Origin: Candidatus Coprenecus stercoripullorum
Lineage (GTDB): Bacteria > Bacteroidota > Bacteroidia > Bacteroidales > UBA932
Assembly (NCBI GenBank): GCA_018715745.1
Contig: DVLA01000082.1
Coordinates: 1-54,316, forward strand
Direction of reading: 5' to 3'
DNA length: 54,316 nt
The translations under genes were made by a program, and so were the position numbers. Of this stretch, positions 1 through 7,708 are shown one piece after another. The notes below the pieces were generated by a model. The model made no database searches. It was given only the letters and a program-made list of their open reading frames with translations, and was not told the origin of the DNA. Within the stretch, counting starts at the first letter, position 1. Each line of letters begins with the position of its first letter.

Positions 1-118
1 GCTTGCAACTGAACTGCGCGATAGTCCCGTTGATTGTAACCCGTCCCATGATGGGGACAATTCCGTTTTTCTCCTTGCTTCCGTTTACATAGAAGACGGT
101 CTTGAAAGTACTCCTCAT
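1..118 (-). CDS. Tyrosine recombinase (integrase), N-terminal fragment
   Basis: Only the first 39 codons are present; the gene runs off the left edge. The visible residues (starting MRSTFKTVFYVNGSKEKNG and ending near AQFSCK) fit the arm-DNA-binding domain at the N-terminus of Bacteroidota tyrosine recombinases, where a strand-turn-strand unit binds arm sites of an integrative element. Such enzymes cut and join attachment sites of conjugative transposons and genomic islands. The catalytic domain is outside the window, so activity cannot be judged. The ATG at 118 is chosen because the domain begins right there and a TAATTTTG box lies just upstream. The gene points away from the chromosomal genes to its right, as expected if the element lies to the left. 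Confidence 0.72.
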   Translation of the reverse strand, partial: MRSTFKTVFYVNGSKEKNGIVPIMGRVTINGTIAQFSCK

Positions 119-394
119 AATCCTACTTTTGTTTGGTTCAAAATTAGTTTACGGGAGTTGTAAAGGCAGAATGTAAACCTACGCAGAACGCAGAAATAGA
201 GTCTGTTAGCGTTAAATGTGCATTTGGTGTCGGGTAATGGTTTGGAAGTGCATCTGTTGCTGCAATCTGCCTAAATCCGTTTTTCCGACCTTATGCCGTT
301 CTGTGCCACTTGAAGCCAAACTATCTGACCGTCAGCGAGAATACTCAAATTCGCTTATTTTTGCTCTTTATCCTATTCTTTTGCTTAAAAATCC
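119..394. other. Gene-free stretch between integrase and lipoprotein; candidate element junction
   Basis: No convincing gene is seen in these 276 bases. A 66-codon plus-strand frame (216-416) is rich in Cys and Trp and resembles no known family. If the integrase is carried by an integrated element, one attachment site should lie here or in the last codons of the neighbouring lipoprotein gene. The other attachment site is not in view, so the core sequence cannot be recognised. Confidence 0.4.
139..146 (-). promoter_or_regulatory. Possible -7 box of the integrase
   Basis: TAATTTTG on the minus strand fits the Bacteroidota -7 consensus TAnnTTTG and sits 20 bp ahead of the integrase start. No TTTG element is seen 19-20 bp further upstream, so this is a weak call. 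Confidence 0.35.
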
Positions 395-1084
395 CTATTC
401 GACCCTTTCGCAATGAGGCCTTATGTATTCCTGGCTGAAGTCAAAGAAAGAGTAGAATTCGAGTTGTGAATTGTTGATGGAGTAAATTGTATAGATACCC
501 TCGGAAGTGCCGTCAGTTATGGTGAAAGTCATGTTTTCAGGGTCGTATGCGCTCAAGGTGAAGGTCATGTCGCCCAGTTCGCTGTCACTCATTATTACCG
601 AGCCGTTTTCCAGATCGAATATGTAATACAGTTCGATTCCCATATTTATATAATTTTCCCCTGTCTTCCAGTACTCGAGGTCCGTACTTACATCCTGCCA
701 CAGGACCTGCCATTTGCCGTTCAGGGTATATCCTGCATCCTGGGTTACTGTGACCGGGACTGCGTCGCCCTTCTCGGGAATTATGCTGACGGTGCCTTCC
801 CTCTGACCTCCTTCAAGCAGGTTGGGACGTACGCTGATTTTAAGGGTTGCGCTGTTGATTTTCTCGATGTCTATCCAGGACGGGTCGTCTGCCGCGGCTT
901 CCCAGTCACAATTGGATTCAACGGTTATAAGTTTTTCCCCTTCTCCGGTATTGTCGAACCAGACGGACTGTTCTTCTACATTAAATACGGTTTCTTCTTC
1001 GCCTGCGGCATTGGTACACCCGGAAAGGGACAATGCAAGCCCGAGCATAGATGCGGTGCAGATAGTTAAGATTCTCTTTTCCAT
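395..1084 (-). CDS. BACON-domain lipoprotein
   Basis: A 229-residue exported lipoprotein with signal peptide residues 1-22 and lipobox LSGC at 20-23. Residues about 34-117 look like a BACON domain, the Ig-like fold common in Bacteroidota surface proteins, with the typical ending VPVTVTQDAG. The remaining ~110 residues (beginning LNGKWQVLW) resemble the lipocalin-like beta-barrels found in the same type of lipoprotein. BACON domains are usually linked to glycan or mucin binding, but the ligand here is unknown. It stands alone behind its own well-formed promoter. Its last residues (YIRPHCERVE) lie next to a probable element junction, so the C-terminus may have been altered by integration; that is inference. 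Confidence 0.8.
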   Translation of the reverse strand: MEKRILTICTASMLGLALSLSGCTNAAGEEETVFNVEEQSVWFDNTGEGEKLITVESNCDWEAAADDPSWIDIEKINSATLKISVRPNLLEGGQREGTVSIIPEKGDAVPVTVTQDAGYTLNGKWQVLWQDVSTDLEYWKTGENYINMGIELYYIFDLENGSVIMSDSELGDMTFTLSAYDPENMTFTITDGTSEGIYTIYSINNSQLEFYSFFDFSQEYIRPHCERVE

Positions 1085-1112
1085 TTTCTCAAGTTTTTAG
1101 TTCGTTTGTCTG

Positions 1113-1143
1113 CAAAGCTATACTGACATGGCCTGGAATCAAA
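1113..1143 (-). promoter_or_regulatory. Bacteroidota-type promoter of the BACON lipoprotein
   Basis: On the minus strand TTTG (1140-1143), a 19-bp spacer and TAGCTTTG (1113-1120) match the -33/-7 promoter of Bacteroidota exactly. The expected transcription start is about 20 bases ahead of the ATG at 1084. Confidence 0.7.
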
Positions 1144-1179
1144 AAATTGTTTTTGCGATACGGTATATTTTACGTATTG

Positions 1180-2859
1180 TCAACCGCCGGATTTCCCGTT
1201 CTGTTTCTGCCTGGCGGCCTCTTCCCTGTATTTTCCCGGAGGGAGTCCCGTCTCTTTGACAAATACCTTGTGGAATACATGCAGGGAATTATAGCCGACC
1301 TTGTCCGCGATATATTTTAGAGGCATCTCCTGTCCTTCGGACGATTCTATAATGCGCACCGCTTCGCGTATTCTGTATTTGTTTACATAGCTGTAGAAGT
1401 CTCCGCCGGAGAACATGTTGATGGCCCTTGATATGTAGGTGCGGTTCGTGCCCAGTACTTCGGCCATGGACTCAAGCGAAAGGTCTTTCTTCCTGTAGAG
1501 CGAGCTTTCTTGCATCAGCAGTTCGGCTTTCATCCACAAATCCCGTTCAGCCGTGTCCGCCCCGGTTTTTCTTATGCTGTTTTCTATGCTGTCTGTTTTT
1601 TTCATGTAGTCACGGTATTGAGCTACAAGGGTAGTGTACATTCTTTTCCGCCGTCCGCCAATGATTATGGCCGAAACGGACACTACGGCAAGAATGACAA
1701 TACAGGCGGAGTATATGATTATTTTTCTGTCGGCCTCCAGTATCTTCATGTCTTTCAGGTTGTCCTCATATTCATGCTTCATCCTGCGGTATTCGGACAT
1801 GATTTCTTCGGTTTCCCTGTCCATCCTCATGATTGACAGACTGTCGTTGAAGTCGAGGTATTTTCTGTACCAGTACATCGAGACATCCTTGTCACCCATC
1901 CGCATGGAACAGTCTGATAAATGCAGCATGAATCTTTCCGATAATGACTTGTTGCCTGTTTTATAGGATATTTCAATGCCTTTGCCGTACAGGTCCATGG
2001 CTTTTTCCAGCCTTCCTGTCTGCTCGCAGTATTCACCATAGCGGATCAGGACAAGCTGGACCGACCCCGGTTCCTTGCTTTTGTCTCCGGCCAGATCAAC
2101 GGCTTCGTCGAACAGTTCCCCGGCCTTGTCCTGTTGTCCCGTATTGGAGAAGTATATGGCCTGAAGGAGGCGGATCATATAGCCGACCTGAGAATAACGG
2201 TATCTTTCCGCAAGGCTGTCGGCTTCCATGATATACGGGCAGGCGTCTGCAGGATCGGACGACAGCGACAGCATCTGTGCCACCGATATAGCCGTTGCGC
2301 ATTTCAGCCAGCTGTCATCCGGGATGCTCCTTGCCAGTGAGTAGGCTTTATATGCGTATTCCATGCCTTCTATATCCGAATTGGAATAAAGGAAAGATAC
2401 GATATTCACCAATGTCGATACCTGGTTTACAATGTCCCTGGCTTTTTCAAACTCCCCGTAGCCTTTCAGGAAGAGACTTATTCCCTTCGGATAGTCCCGA
2501 TTTGCCTTTATTTCGTATATCGCGGCAACCGTGAACAGCATCCCTCCCATCGATGTGCCCTCAATGGGGCGGCTGTTCTGTAACAGCCAGTCCAGATATA
2601 TCCTTGCCGAGTCCATTTCTTCTTTAAGTACGAACTCCTGCGCCCCGTATATGCCGGCGCACAGTCTTGCTGCGCTGTCTGTGCCCTCATCTGCATAGAA
2701 TATGGGTGTGGTCAGTTTAAGCATGGAGTCCGCGTTGTTCACGGGGACTTTGTTCAGCAGTTCCAATACATCATTGGCTGATCTGTAACTTGTATAGTCA
2801 TGGCCGGAGCTGCAACAGCAGACAAACGGCAGTATCAGGAGTACAGGCAGGAGTTTCAT
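1180..2859 (-). CDS. Membrane-anchored TPR protein with AraC-type DNA-binding domain
   Basis: 559 residues. Order: signal peptide with a Cys-rich lipobox-like end (CCC at 14-16), a long alpha-helical TPR-like region (about 60-350), a charged helix, one membrane segment (about 380-401, followed by GGRRKR), and a C-terminal AraC-type helix-turn-helix pair (about 455-548, with the typical IADKVGYNS and FKxxG-like LPPGKYR end). The architecture implies an external sensor of unknown signal joined to a DNA-binding domain on the cytoplasmic side. It starts 6 bp after the umuC stop, so it may be co-transcribed with the thioesterase-umuD-umuC group. The regulated targets are unknown. AraC-type domain is certain; one-component sensing is inferred from layout. 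Confidence 0.82.
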   Translation of the reverse strand: MKLLPVLLILPFVCCCSSGHDYTSYRSANDVLELLNKVPVNNADSMLKLTTPIFYADEGTDSAARLCAGIYGAQEFVLKEEMDSARIYLDWLLQNSRPIEGTSMGGMLFTVAAIYEIKANRDYPKGISLFLKGYGEFEKARDIVNQVSTLVNIVSFLYSNSDIEGMEYAYKAYSLARSIPDDSWLKCATAISVAQMLSLSSDPADACPYIMEADSLAERYRYSQVGYMIRLLQAIYFSNTGQQDKAGELFDEAVDLAGDKSKEPGSVQLVLIRYGEYCEQTGRLEKAMDLYGKGIEISYKTGNKSLSERFMLHLSDCSMRMGDKDVSMYWYRKYLDFNDSLSIMRMDRETEEIMSEYRRMKHEYEDNLKDMKILEADRKIIIYSACIVILAVVSVSAIIIGGRRKRMYTTLVAQYRDYMKKTDSIENSIRKTGADTAERDLWMKAELLMQESSLYRKKDLSLESMAEVLGTNRTYISRAINMFSGGDFYSYVNKYRIREAVRIIESSEGQEMPLKYIADKVGYNSLHVFHKVFVKETGLPPGKYREEAARQKQNGKSGG

Positions 2860-2865
2860 GTCATT

Positions 2866-4125
2866 TCATTTGCAATATACGGTCAGAATATCGTCCCATG
2901 ACGTAGTGTAGGCCGGTGAAAGGTGCTCCCTGTGCATTCTGATTCCATTGGCTGACATGGATGCGAGTACAACATGGGAGTCCGTACTGTTGATTTTGTC
3001 TATGGCTTCCATCAGCCTGCTGTGCTTTTCCCTGTCGGTTGTATCGAAGAACGAAAGCTGGACCTCCGAGGCGGGGATGATGTTTCCGAGTATTATGCCG
3101 GCCCTTTTGCATGTCCCGCCGGCCCGCCAGTGGATTTCGTGTGTCAGGGACATTGCAGCTCTGTTGATTTCAATGGTACTGTCGGTGGCAACTGGAAGCA
3201 GTGCCGTCCTGGCATCTGTCTGCCTGTAGCCTGTGGACCGGCCGCCGAATGAAATGAAAACGCTAACGCTTTGCGCGCAGGAGGCCTGCCTGCGCAGTTT
3301 TTCTACTGCGGACGAGCAGAATACGGATATCTGGGATGAAAGGGTTTCCATGTCCTCTATGCCTTCGGAAAAAGTCCTTGAAAACATTATCTGTTTTTTC
3401 GGCGGCCTTATGTCCTCGAATTCTATGGACGGTATGCCCTGCAGCTCGCACCATGTCCTTGCCCCCGGAGCGCCCATGAGTGATGATGCCCACTGCCTGC
3501 CTTTGCGGCGGAAATCTCCTGCCGTGAAGATCCCGTGATAATCCCTCAGCTGCCGGGAATATTTTCTCCCGATACCCCACACGTCCTCAATCGGGAATCT
3601 GTCTAAAACCATAGTTATGTCCTCAGGCCGGTACATGTAGCACCCTCCCTGAAGCCTGGGGTATTTTTTGCACAGTTTGGAGGCGATTTTCGCCAGAGTC
3701 TTTGTCGGGGCTACGCCGATGCTTACAGGGATGCCAGTGCCCCTGCGGCATGTTTTGGAGAGGTTTTTTGCCCATAAATCGAAATCCGTGCCCTCCATTC
3801 CGTTCAAGTCGACGAAAGACTCGTCTATGGAATATACTTCTATGGCAGGGGAAGCGTCGGCTATGATTCTCTGGACCCTTTTGGACATGTCGCCGTACAG
3901 GGAGAAGTTGGAAGAAAATACGGTAACAGCGCCCGATTCGATCAGATGTCTGAATTCGAATACGGGCTGTCCCATTCTTATGCCGAGCTTCTTCGCTTCG
4001 TTCGACCTGGAGATGGCGCATCCGTCGTTATTGGACAGTACTACTACGGGTTTGCCTTCCAGATCGGGTCTGAAGACACGCTCGCAGCTTACAAAGAAAT
4101 TGTTGCAGTCGGCAAGGGCGAACAT
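2866..4125 (-). CDS. umuC: Y-family DNA polymerase, UmuC-like (Pol V catalytic subunit)
   Basis: 419 residues, near the usual 422 of UmuC. It carries the Y-family catalytic signature: first metal-binding Asp at residue 6 (ALADCNNFF) and the motif SIDESFVDL with Asp101-Glu102. The UmuC C-terminal part follows, ending in a region with FFDT that resembles a beta-clamp-binding motif. The enzyme copies damaged DNA with low fidelity after SOS induction, as a complex with two processed UmuD chains. umuD lies 11 bp upstream. No SOS box could be recognised in front of the operon, because the Bacteroidota LexA site is not well enough defined for me to call by eye. Confidence 0.95.
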   Translation of the reverse strand: MFALADCNNFFVSCERVFRPDLEGKPVVVLSNNDGCAISRSNEAKKLGIRMGQPVFEFRHLIESGAVTVFSSNFSLYGDMSKRVQRIIADASPAIEVYSIDESFVDLNGMEGTDFDLWAKNLSKTCRRGTGIPVSIGVAPTKTLAKIASKLCKKYPRLQGGCYMYRPEDITMVLDRFPIEDVWGIGRKYSRQLRDYHGIFTAGDFRRKGRQWASSLMGAPGARTWCELQGIPSIEFEDIRPPKKQIMFSRTFSEGIEDMETLSSQISVFCSSAVEKLRRQASCAQSVSVFISFGGRSTGYRQTDARTALLPVATDSTIEINRAAMSLTHEIHWRAGGTCKRAGIILGNIIPASEVQLSFFDTTDREKHSRLMEAIDKINSTDSHVVLASMSANGIRMHREHLSPAYTTSWDDILTVYCK

Positions 4126-4136
4126 TGTGCGGCCGG

Positions 4137-4529
4137 TTATACCTTTTTGATGACGTAGCGTACTATGCCCCAGATAGTCAGTTCGTCTCCCTCGCGTATC
4201 GTGACAGGGCGGTATCTAGGGTTGGACGGGACCAGTGTGATGCTATTGTCCCTTATCCGCAGCCTTTTGACTGTAAATTCGCCGTTGATGAAACATACGG
4301 CTATGGCTCCGTCCCTCGGCTCTTCAGATTTGTCGATGACAAGGATATCCCCGTCCCGGATGCCGTCGCCTTCCATACTGTCTCCGCTTGTACGTGCAAA
4401 GAATGTGGAGGCCGGGTTTTTGACTATCAGCTTGTTGATATCAAGGGAAGTCCCGGTAGTATCTTCGGCGGGAGACGGGAAGCCTGCATGGACGGACTCG
4501 AAGAGCAGGGTATCAGATTGACTCTCCAT
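4137..4529 (-). CDS. umuD: UmuD-like self-cleaving subunit of Pol V (S24 peptidase)
   Basis: 130 residues. A LexA/UmuD-type serine protease fold with cleavage site Ala15-Gly16 (HAGFPSP), nucleophile Ser51 in SGDSMEGD and general base Lys88 in GEFTVKRL. The spacing (36 from cleavage site to Ser, 37 from Ser to Lys) equals that of E. coli UmuD, so self-processing to UmuD' should work. The start codon overlaps the stop of the upstream thioesterase by one base (TAATG), implying translational coupling, and umuC follows after 11 bp. Confidence 0.95.
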   Translation of the reverse strand: MESQSDTLLFESVHAGFPSPAEDTTGTSLDINKLIVKNPASTFFARTSGDSMEGDGIRDGDILVIDKSEEPRDGAIAVCFINGEFTVKRLRIRDNSITLVPSNPRYRPVTIREGDELTIWGIVRYVIKKV

Positions 4530-4915
4530 TATTTGAGTTTGGCGAGGAACTTGTCCACCTTGATGATGAAGCGTTCATGCGTACCGCTGGCTATCTCGCC
4601 TTTGGAGTCGCATGCCGTGACATCGAATACCAGCCGGCGTCCGTCTATTTCCTTGAGTATCGCTGTGGCTGTAATTGTTTCGCCTATCGGGGATGCCTTG
4701 GTGTGCGCTATGTCCACTCTTGTGCCTACAGTAGACAGTCCTTCCTCAAGAAGGCCGTTTACGGCGTAGCAGGCGGCCATTTCCATGTAGGCTACAACTG
4801 CCGGTGTAGCGAATACGTCCAGTGCCCCTGAGCCCATAAGCGATGCACAGTTCTCCTTGCATACCTTGGTTGTCGATGTTCCGGAGATTCCTATTTTTAT
4901 GTCTTCTGTTGCCAT
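4529..4915 (-). CDS. Hotdog-fold thioesterase, FlK-like
   Basis: 128 residues of single-domain hotdog fold. The phrases VFATPAVVAYMEMAA and GTRVDIAHTKASPIG match the family of fluoroacetyl-CoA-thioesterase-like proteins (FlK-like), which hydrolyse small acyl-CoAs. The true substrate cannot be read from sequence. It heads the group with umuD and umuC, sharing one base (TAATG) with umuD. That is an odd partner for a DNA-damage operon and may only reflect shared transcription. It lies about 110 bp after the vor operon on the same strand, but a strong terminator separates the two. Confidence 0.8.
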   Translation of the reverse strand: MATEDIKIGISGTSTTKVCKENCASLMGSGALDVFATPAVVAYMEMAACYAVNGLLEEGLSTVGTRVDIAHTKASPIGETITATAILKEIDGRRLVFDVTACDSKGEIASGTHERFIIKVDKFLAKLK

Positions 4916-4955
4916 AATTCAAACTTGTGTAAGTAATGTTTCGCTGTGCGCGGAT

Positions 4956-5004
4956 TTATAAAAGCGGCATACGCGCGGTACTTTTCCCGAACGTATGCCG
5001 CTTT
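4956..5004 (-). terminator. Intrinsic terminator of the vor operon
   Basis: A perfect 13-bp inverted repeat (AAAGCGGCATACG at 4961-4973, complement at 4992-5004) is followed on the minus strand by TTTTATAAAT. It starts 25 bp after the vorC stop, as expected for a rho-independent terminator. Confidence 0.8.
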
Positions 5005-5012
5005 CGGCTTTT

Positions 5013-5026
5013 CGGTACATGTACCG
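5013..5026. repeat. 14-bp perfect palindrome after vorC
   Basis: CGGTACATGTACCG is fully self-complementary and lies between the vorC stop and the terminator hairpin. It may be a protein site or chance; no family of regulators is suggested by the sequence. Confidence 0.4.
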
Positions 5027-5028
5027 CC

Positions 5029-5574
5029 TTATCTTACTTTTTCAACGGCTTCCATACCTAACTTTACGGCCTGCTCATTCATGGGAATGAGGTTGTGATG
5101 GCGCGGGGGAAGTGATTTCTTCAAACCTGCGGTAACATTCTCCATGGATACGATGGGCTTGACTTTAAGGAATGCACCGAGCACTATCATGTTGTATGCT
5201 TTAGCATTACCCATCTTGGCTGCTTCGTCCGCCGCTGCAATCCTGTAAATGGATATGTCCGTACGGGTGGGATGGTGGGTTATTCCGTTCGGGTCATATA
5301 TGAGAAGGCCTCCCGGTTTAACCTTTGACTCGAATTTGTCCAAAGACTGCTGGTTGAGTATGATAGCGGTATCGAACTTGCTCAATATCGGAGAGCTGAT
5401 TTTCTTGTCGCTCAGAATCACGCTCACGTTGCAAGTGCCGCCGCGCATTTCAGGACCGTAGGAAGGCATCCATGCCACTTCCTGATCCTGCATGATTCCG
5501 GAATACGCCAGAATTTTCCCCATGGAAAGTACACCCTGACCGCCGAAACCTGCAATTATTATTTCTTCTTTCAT
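5029..5574 (-). CDS. vorC: 2-oxoacid:ferredoxin oxidoreductase, gamma subunit
   Basis: 181 residues, a complete gamma chain of the 2-oxoacid:acceptor oxidoreductase family. It begins with the typical IIIAGFGGQGVLSMGK and contains PSYGPEMRGGT, the segment that contacts the CoA side of the active site. It works with the alpha and beta subunits and the ferredoxin-like delta subunit encoded upstream. It is the last gene of the operon, 42 bp after vorA, and is followed by a strong terminator. The set is assigned to 2-ketoisovalerate rather than 2-oxoglutarate mainly from the alpha subunit. Confidence 0.88.
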   Translation of the reverse strand: MKEEIIIAGFGGQGVLSMGKILAYSGIMQDQEVAWMPSYGPEMRGGTCNVSVILSDKKISSPILSKFDTAIILNQQSLDKFESKVKPGGLLIYDPNGITHHPTRTDISIYRIAAADEAAKMGNAKAYNMIVLGAFLKVKPIVSMENVTAGLKKSLPPRHHNLIPMNEQAVKLGMEAVEKVR

Positions 5575-5616
5575 GTTTTTATCAATTATCAGTTAAATTA
5601 TTTCTTGTGGACAAGA

Positions 5617-6378
5617 CTACCTGTCTTTCATGTCTCCGAGAGGATAGAAGGGGAACATGTTCTCTTCCATCCACTTGTTGGCCTGAACAGGAGTTACTTT
5701 CCATCCTGAGTTACATGTGCTGACAACCTCTACGAAAGAGGTGCCCTTCTTCATCATGGAGTTCTCGAATGCCTTGCGGATGGCTTTCTTTGTCTTGCGT
5801 ACCGCCGCCGGGTTCTGTACCGACTGGCGGGTTACATAACATGTGCCTTCAAGCTGGGCTATAAGCTCGGTTATCTTCAGCGGGTAACCGTTGAGTTCGG
5901 CCTTACGTCCGTAAGGGGTAGTGGCCGTAACCTGTCCCAGCAGTGTAGTAGGGGCCATCTGTCCGCCGGTCATACCGTATATTGCATTGTTGATGAAGAT
6001 GATGACTATGTTCTCACCTCTGTTGCAGGCGTGCATTACCTCGGCCGTACCGATAGATGCGAGGTCACCGTCCCCCTGATACGTAAACACATATTTGTCG
6101 GGCATGAGCCTTTTTGTGGCGGTAGCAAGAGCCGGGGCCCTGCCGTGGGCTGCCTGCTGCCAGTCTATATCCAGATAATTGTATGCGAAGACGGAACATC
6201 CTACAGGGGATATGCCTATTGTCTTGTCCTGTATGCCCATTTCCTCGATGACCTCGGCTATGACTTTATGCACCACGCCGTGTGAACATCCCGGGCAGTA
6301 ATGCAGGATATTGTCTTTGAGTAAGGCGGTTTTACCGTAAACCTTGTTTTCGGGTCTGATTATATCTTGTATTTCCAT
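5617..6378 (-). CDS. vorA: 2-oxoacid:ferredoxin oxidoreductase, beta subunit (TPP-binding)
   Basis: 253 residues. It shows CPGCSHG (28-34), the GDGD motif that starts the thiamine-diphosphate/Mg site (102-105) and the matching NN pair (130-131). The beta chain holds the cofactor that attacks the 2-oxo acid and releases CO2, passing electrons towards ferredoxin. It starts 8 bp after vorB. Beta chains of 2-oxoglutarate and 2-ketoisovalerate enzymes are similar, so the substrate is taken from the neighbouring alpha subunit and the synthetase in the same operon. Symbols for alpha and beta are swapped between some databases. Confidence 0.88.
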   Translation of the reverse strand: MEIQDIIRPENKVYGKTALLKDNILHYCPGCSHGVVHKVIAEVIEEMGIQDKTIGISPVGCSVFAYNYLDIDWQQAAHGRAPALATATKRLMPDKYVFTYQGDGDLASIGTAEVMHACNRGENIVIIFINNAIYGMTGGQMAPTTLLGQVTATTPYGRKAELNGYPLKITELIAQLEGTCYVTRQSVQNPAAVRKTKKAIRKAFENSMMKKGTSFVEVVSTCNSGWKVTPVQANKWMEENMFPFYPLGDMKDR

Positions 6379-6386
6379 AATGCCGG

Positions 6387-7463
6387 TTATTTAATTGTTT
6401 TCATAAAGGCCTCGAGAATTTCCTCGGGATCCGGAATCATGCCTCCCTGACGTCCGTAGAAATTGACAGGAATACGTCCGTTTACTACCAGCCTGATGTC
6501 TTCTACCATCTGGCCGGCATTGAGTTCCAGGGAAATAATGCTTTTCAGCTGTGGAACCAGAGAATCAATCTCCTTCTTGGGGAACGGATAGAGGGTAATC
6601 GGACGCAACAGTCCGAGGCGGATGCCATGTTCGCGGGCCATGTCCACGACTGTTTCGCCGATACGGGACATACAGCCGAATGCGACAATCAGATGCTCGG
6701 CATCTTCAGTCCTGTAGGTTGAATATCTCACTTCATTGGCCTCGATTTCGGCATATTTTTTCTGAAGTTTGATATTGAAGTTCTCCTGTACCTGAGGATC
6801 AAGGGCAAGGGATGTTATCGTGTTGGACGGCCTGTTCAGTTTCCCTGTGGTTGCCCATGAGTCGCAAAGGGCGCGGATTTCAGCTTCTGTCCTGCGCGGT
6901 TTGGACGGCCTTACTTCCACTTTCTCCATCATCTGCCCAATAACGCCGTCACCGAGAATCATGGCAGGGTTGCGGTATTTGAAAGCCAGCTCGAAAGCGA
7001 GATCGACAAAATCATACATGTCCTGTGCGGAAGCCGGAGCCAGTACTATGGGATGATAGTCGCCGTGTCCTCCGCCCTTCACAGCCTGGAAGTAGTCTCC
7101 CTGGCTGGGCTGTATCGTACCGAGTCCCGGGCCGCCGCGCATTACGTTTACTACGACACAAGGGAGTTCGGTACCGGCTATGTAGCTGAGCCCTTCGCAC
7201 ATGAGGCTTATTCCGGGGCTGGATGACGAGGTCATTACCTTCTTGCCGCAGCATGCCCCTCCATAGACCATGTTAATAGATGATGTTTCGCTTTCCGCCT
7301 GAAGTACAACCATTCCGGTCGTCTCCCAGGGCTGCTCTTTCATAAGAGTCTCCATCACTTCTGACTGGGGAGTGATAGGGTAACCGAAATAACCGTCGCA
7401 TCCGCAGTTTATCGCCCCGTATGCAATGGCTTCATTACCCTTCATAAGAATCTTTTCTGCCAT
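6387..7463 (-). CDS. vorB: 2-ketoisovalerate:ferredoxin oxidoreductase, alpha subunit
   Basis: 358 residues, the stand-alone alpha chain with the pyrimidine-binding domain at the N-terminus (GYFGYPITPQSEV, QAESETSSINMVYGGACCG) and a C-terminal transketolase-like domain. Length and wording fit the subunit called VorB in anaerobes, and differ from the longer gamma-alpha fusions used for 2-oxoglutarate in many Bacteroidota. Reaction: branched-chain 2-oxo acid + CoA + oxidised ferredoxin to acyl-CoA + CO2 + reduced ferredoxin. It starts 12 bp after the delta subunit gene. A 2-oxoglutarate substrate is the main alternative. Confidence 0.85.
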   Translation of the reverse strand: MAEKILMKGNEAIAYGAINCGCDGYFGYPITPQSEVMETLMKEQPWETTGMVVLQAESETSSINMVYGGACCGKKVMTSSSSPGISLMCEGLSYIAGTELPCVVVNVMRGGPGLGTIQPSQGDYFQAVKGGGHGDYHPIVLAPASAQDMYDFVDLAFELAFKYRNPAMILGDGVIGQMMEKVEVRPSKPRRTEAEIRALCDSWATTGKLNRPSNTITSLALDPQVQENFNIKLQKKYAEIEANEVRYSTYRTEDAEHLIVAFGCMSRIGETVVDMAREHGIRLGLLRPITLYPFPKKEIDSLVPQLKSIISLELNAGQMVEDIRLVVNGRIPVNFYGRQGGMIPDPEEILEAFMKTIK

Positions 7464-7475
7464 ATTGCTGATAAT

Positions 7476-7697
7476 TTAAATTTTAACTCTGTAAACAGTT
7501 ATAACCGCATCCGGGCAGACTGTCGCACAGTTGGTGCAGCCCGTACAATTTTCCGGATTGGCCATATAAAGATAATTGTAACCTTTTCCGTTGACCTCAT
7601 GGGACAACGCAATTGTGTTTGTAGGGCAATTTACGACGCATACGCCGCAACCTTTGCACCTTTCCTTATCTACAACAATAGCTCCTCGTGTTGCCAT
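7476..7697 (-). CDS. vorD: 2-oxoacid:ferredoxin oxidoreductase, delta (2x[4Fe-4S] ferredoxin) subunit
   Basis: 73 residues with two CxxCxxCxxxC motifs: Cys14/17/20/24 and Cys51/54/57/61, each followed by Pro. This is the bacterial-ferredoxin pattern for two [4Fe-4S] clusters that carry electrons out of the oxidoreductase. The start at 7697 (MATRGAIVVD) is preferred over an in-frame upstream ATG at 7817, because the extra 40 residues are unrelated to ferredoxins and overlap, in another frame, a better small gene. It lies 11 bp after that small gene. Confidence 0.93.
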   Translation of the reverse strand: MATRGAIVVDKERCKGCGVCVVNCPTNTIALSHEVNGKGYNYLYMANPENCTGCTNCATVCPDAVITVYRVKI

Positions 7698-7708
7698 AAT
7701 GTTAATTA

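Noticed and set aside
216-416. 66-codon plus-strand frame near the left edge as a small protein.
   Set aside because: Cys- and Trp-rich, no family, no ribosome site, and it runs into the tail of the lipoprotein gene from the other strand.
1085-1179. Weak hairpin after the TPR/AraC gene as its terminator.
   Set aside because: The stem (about 7 pairs, one G-T) is AT-rich and the following T-run is displaced; not strong enough to list as a feature.
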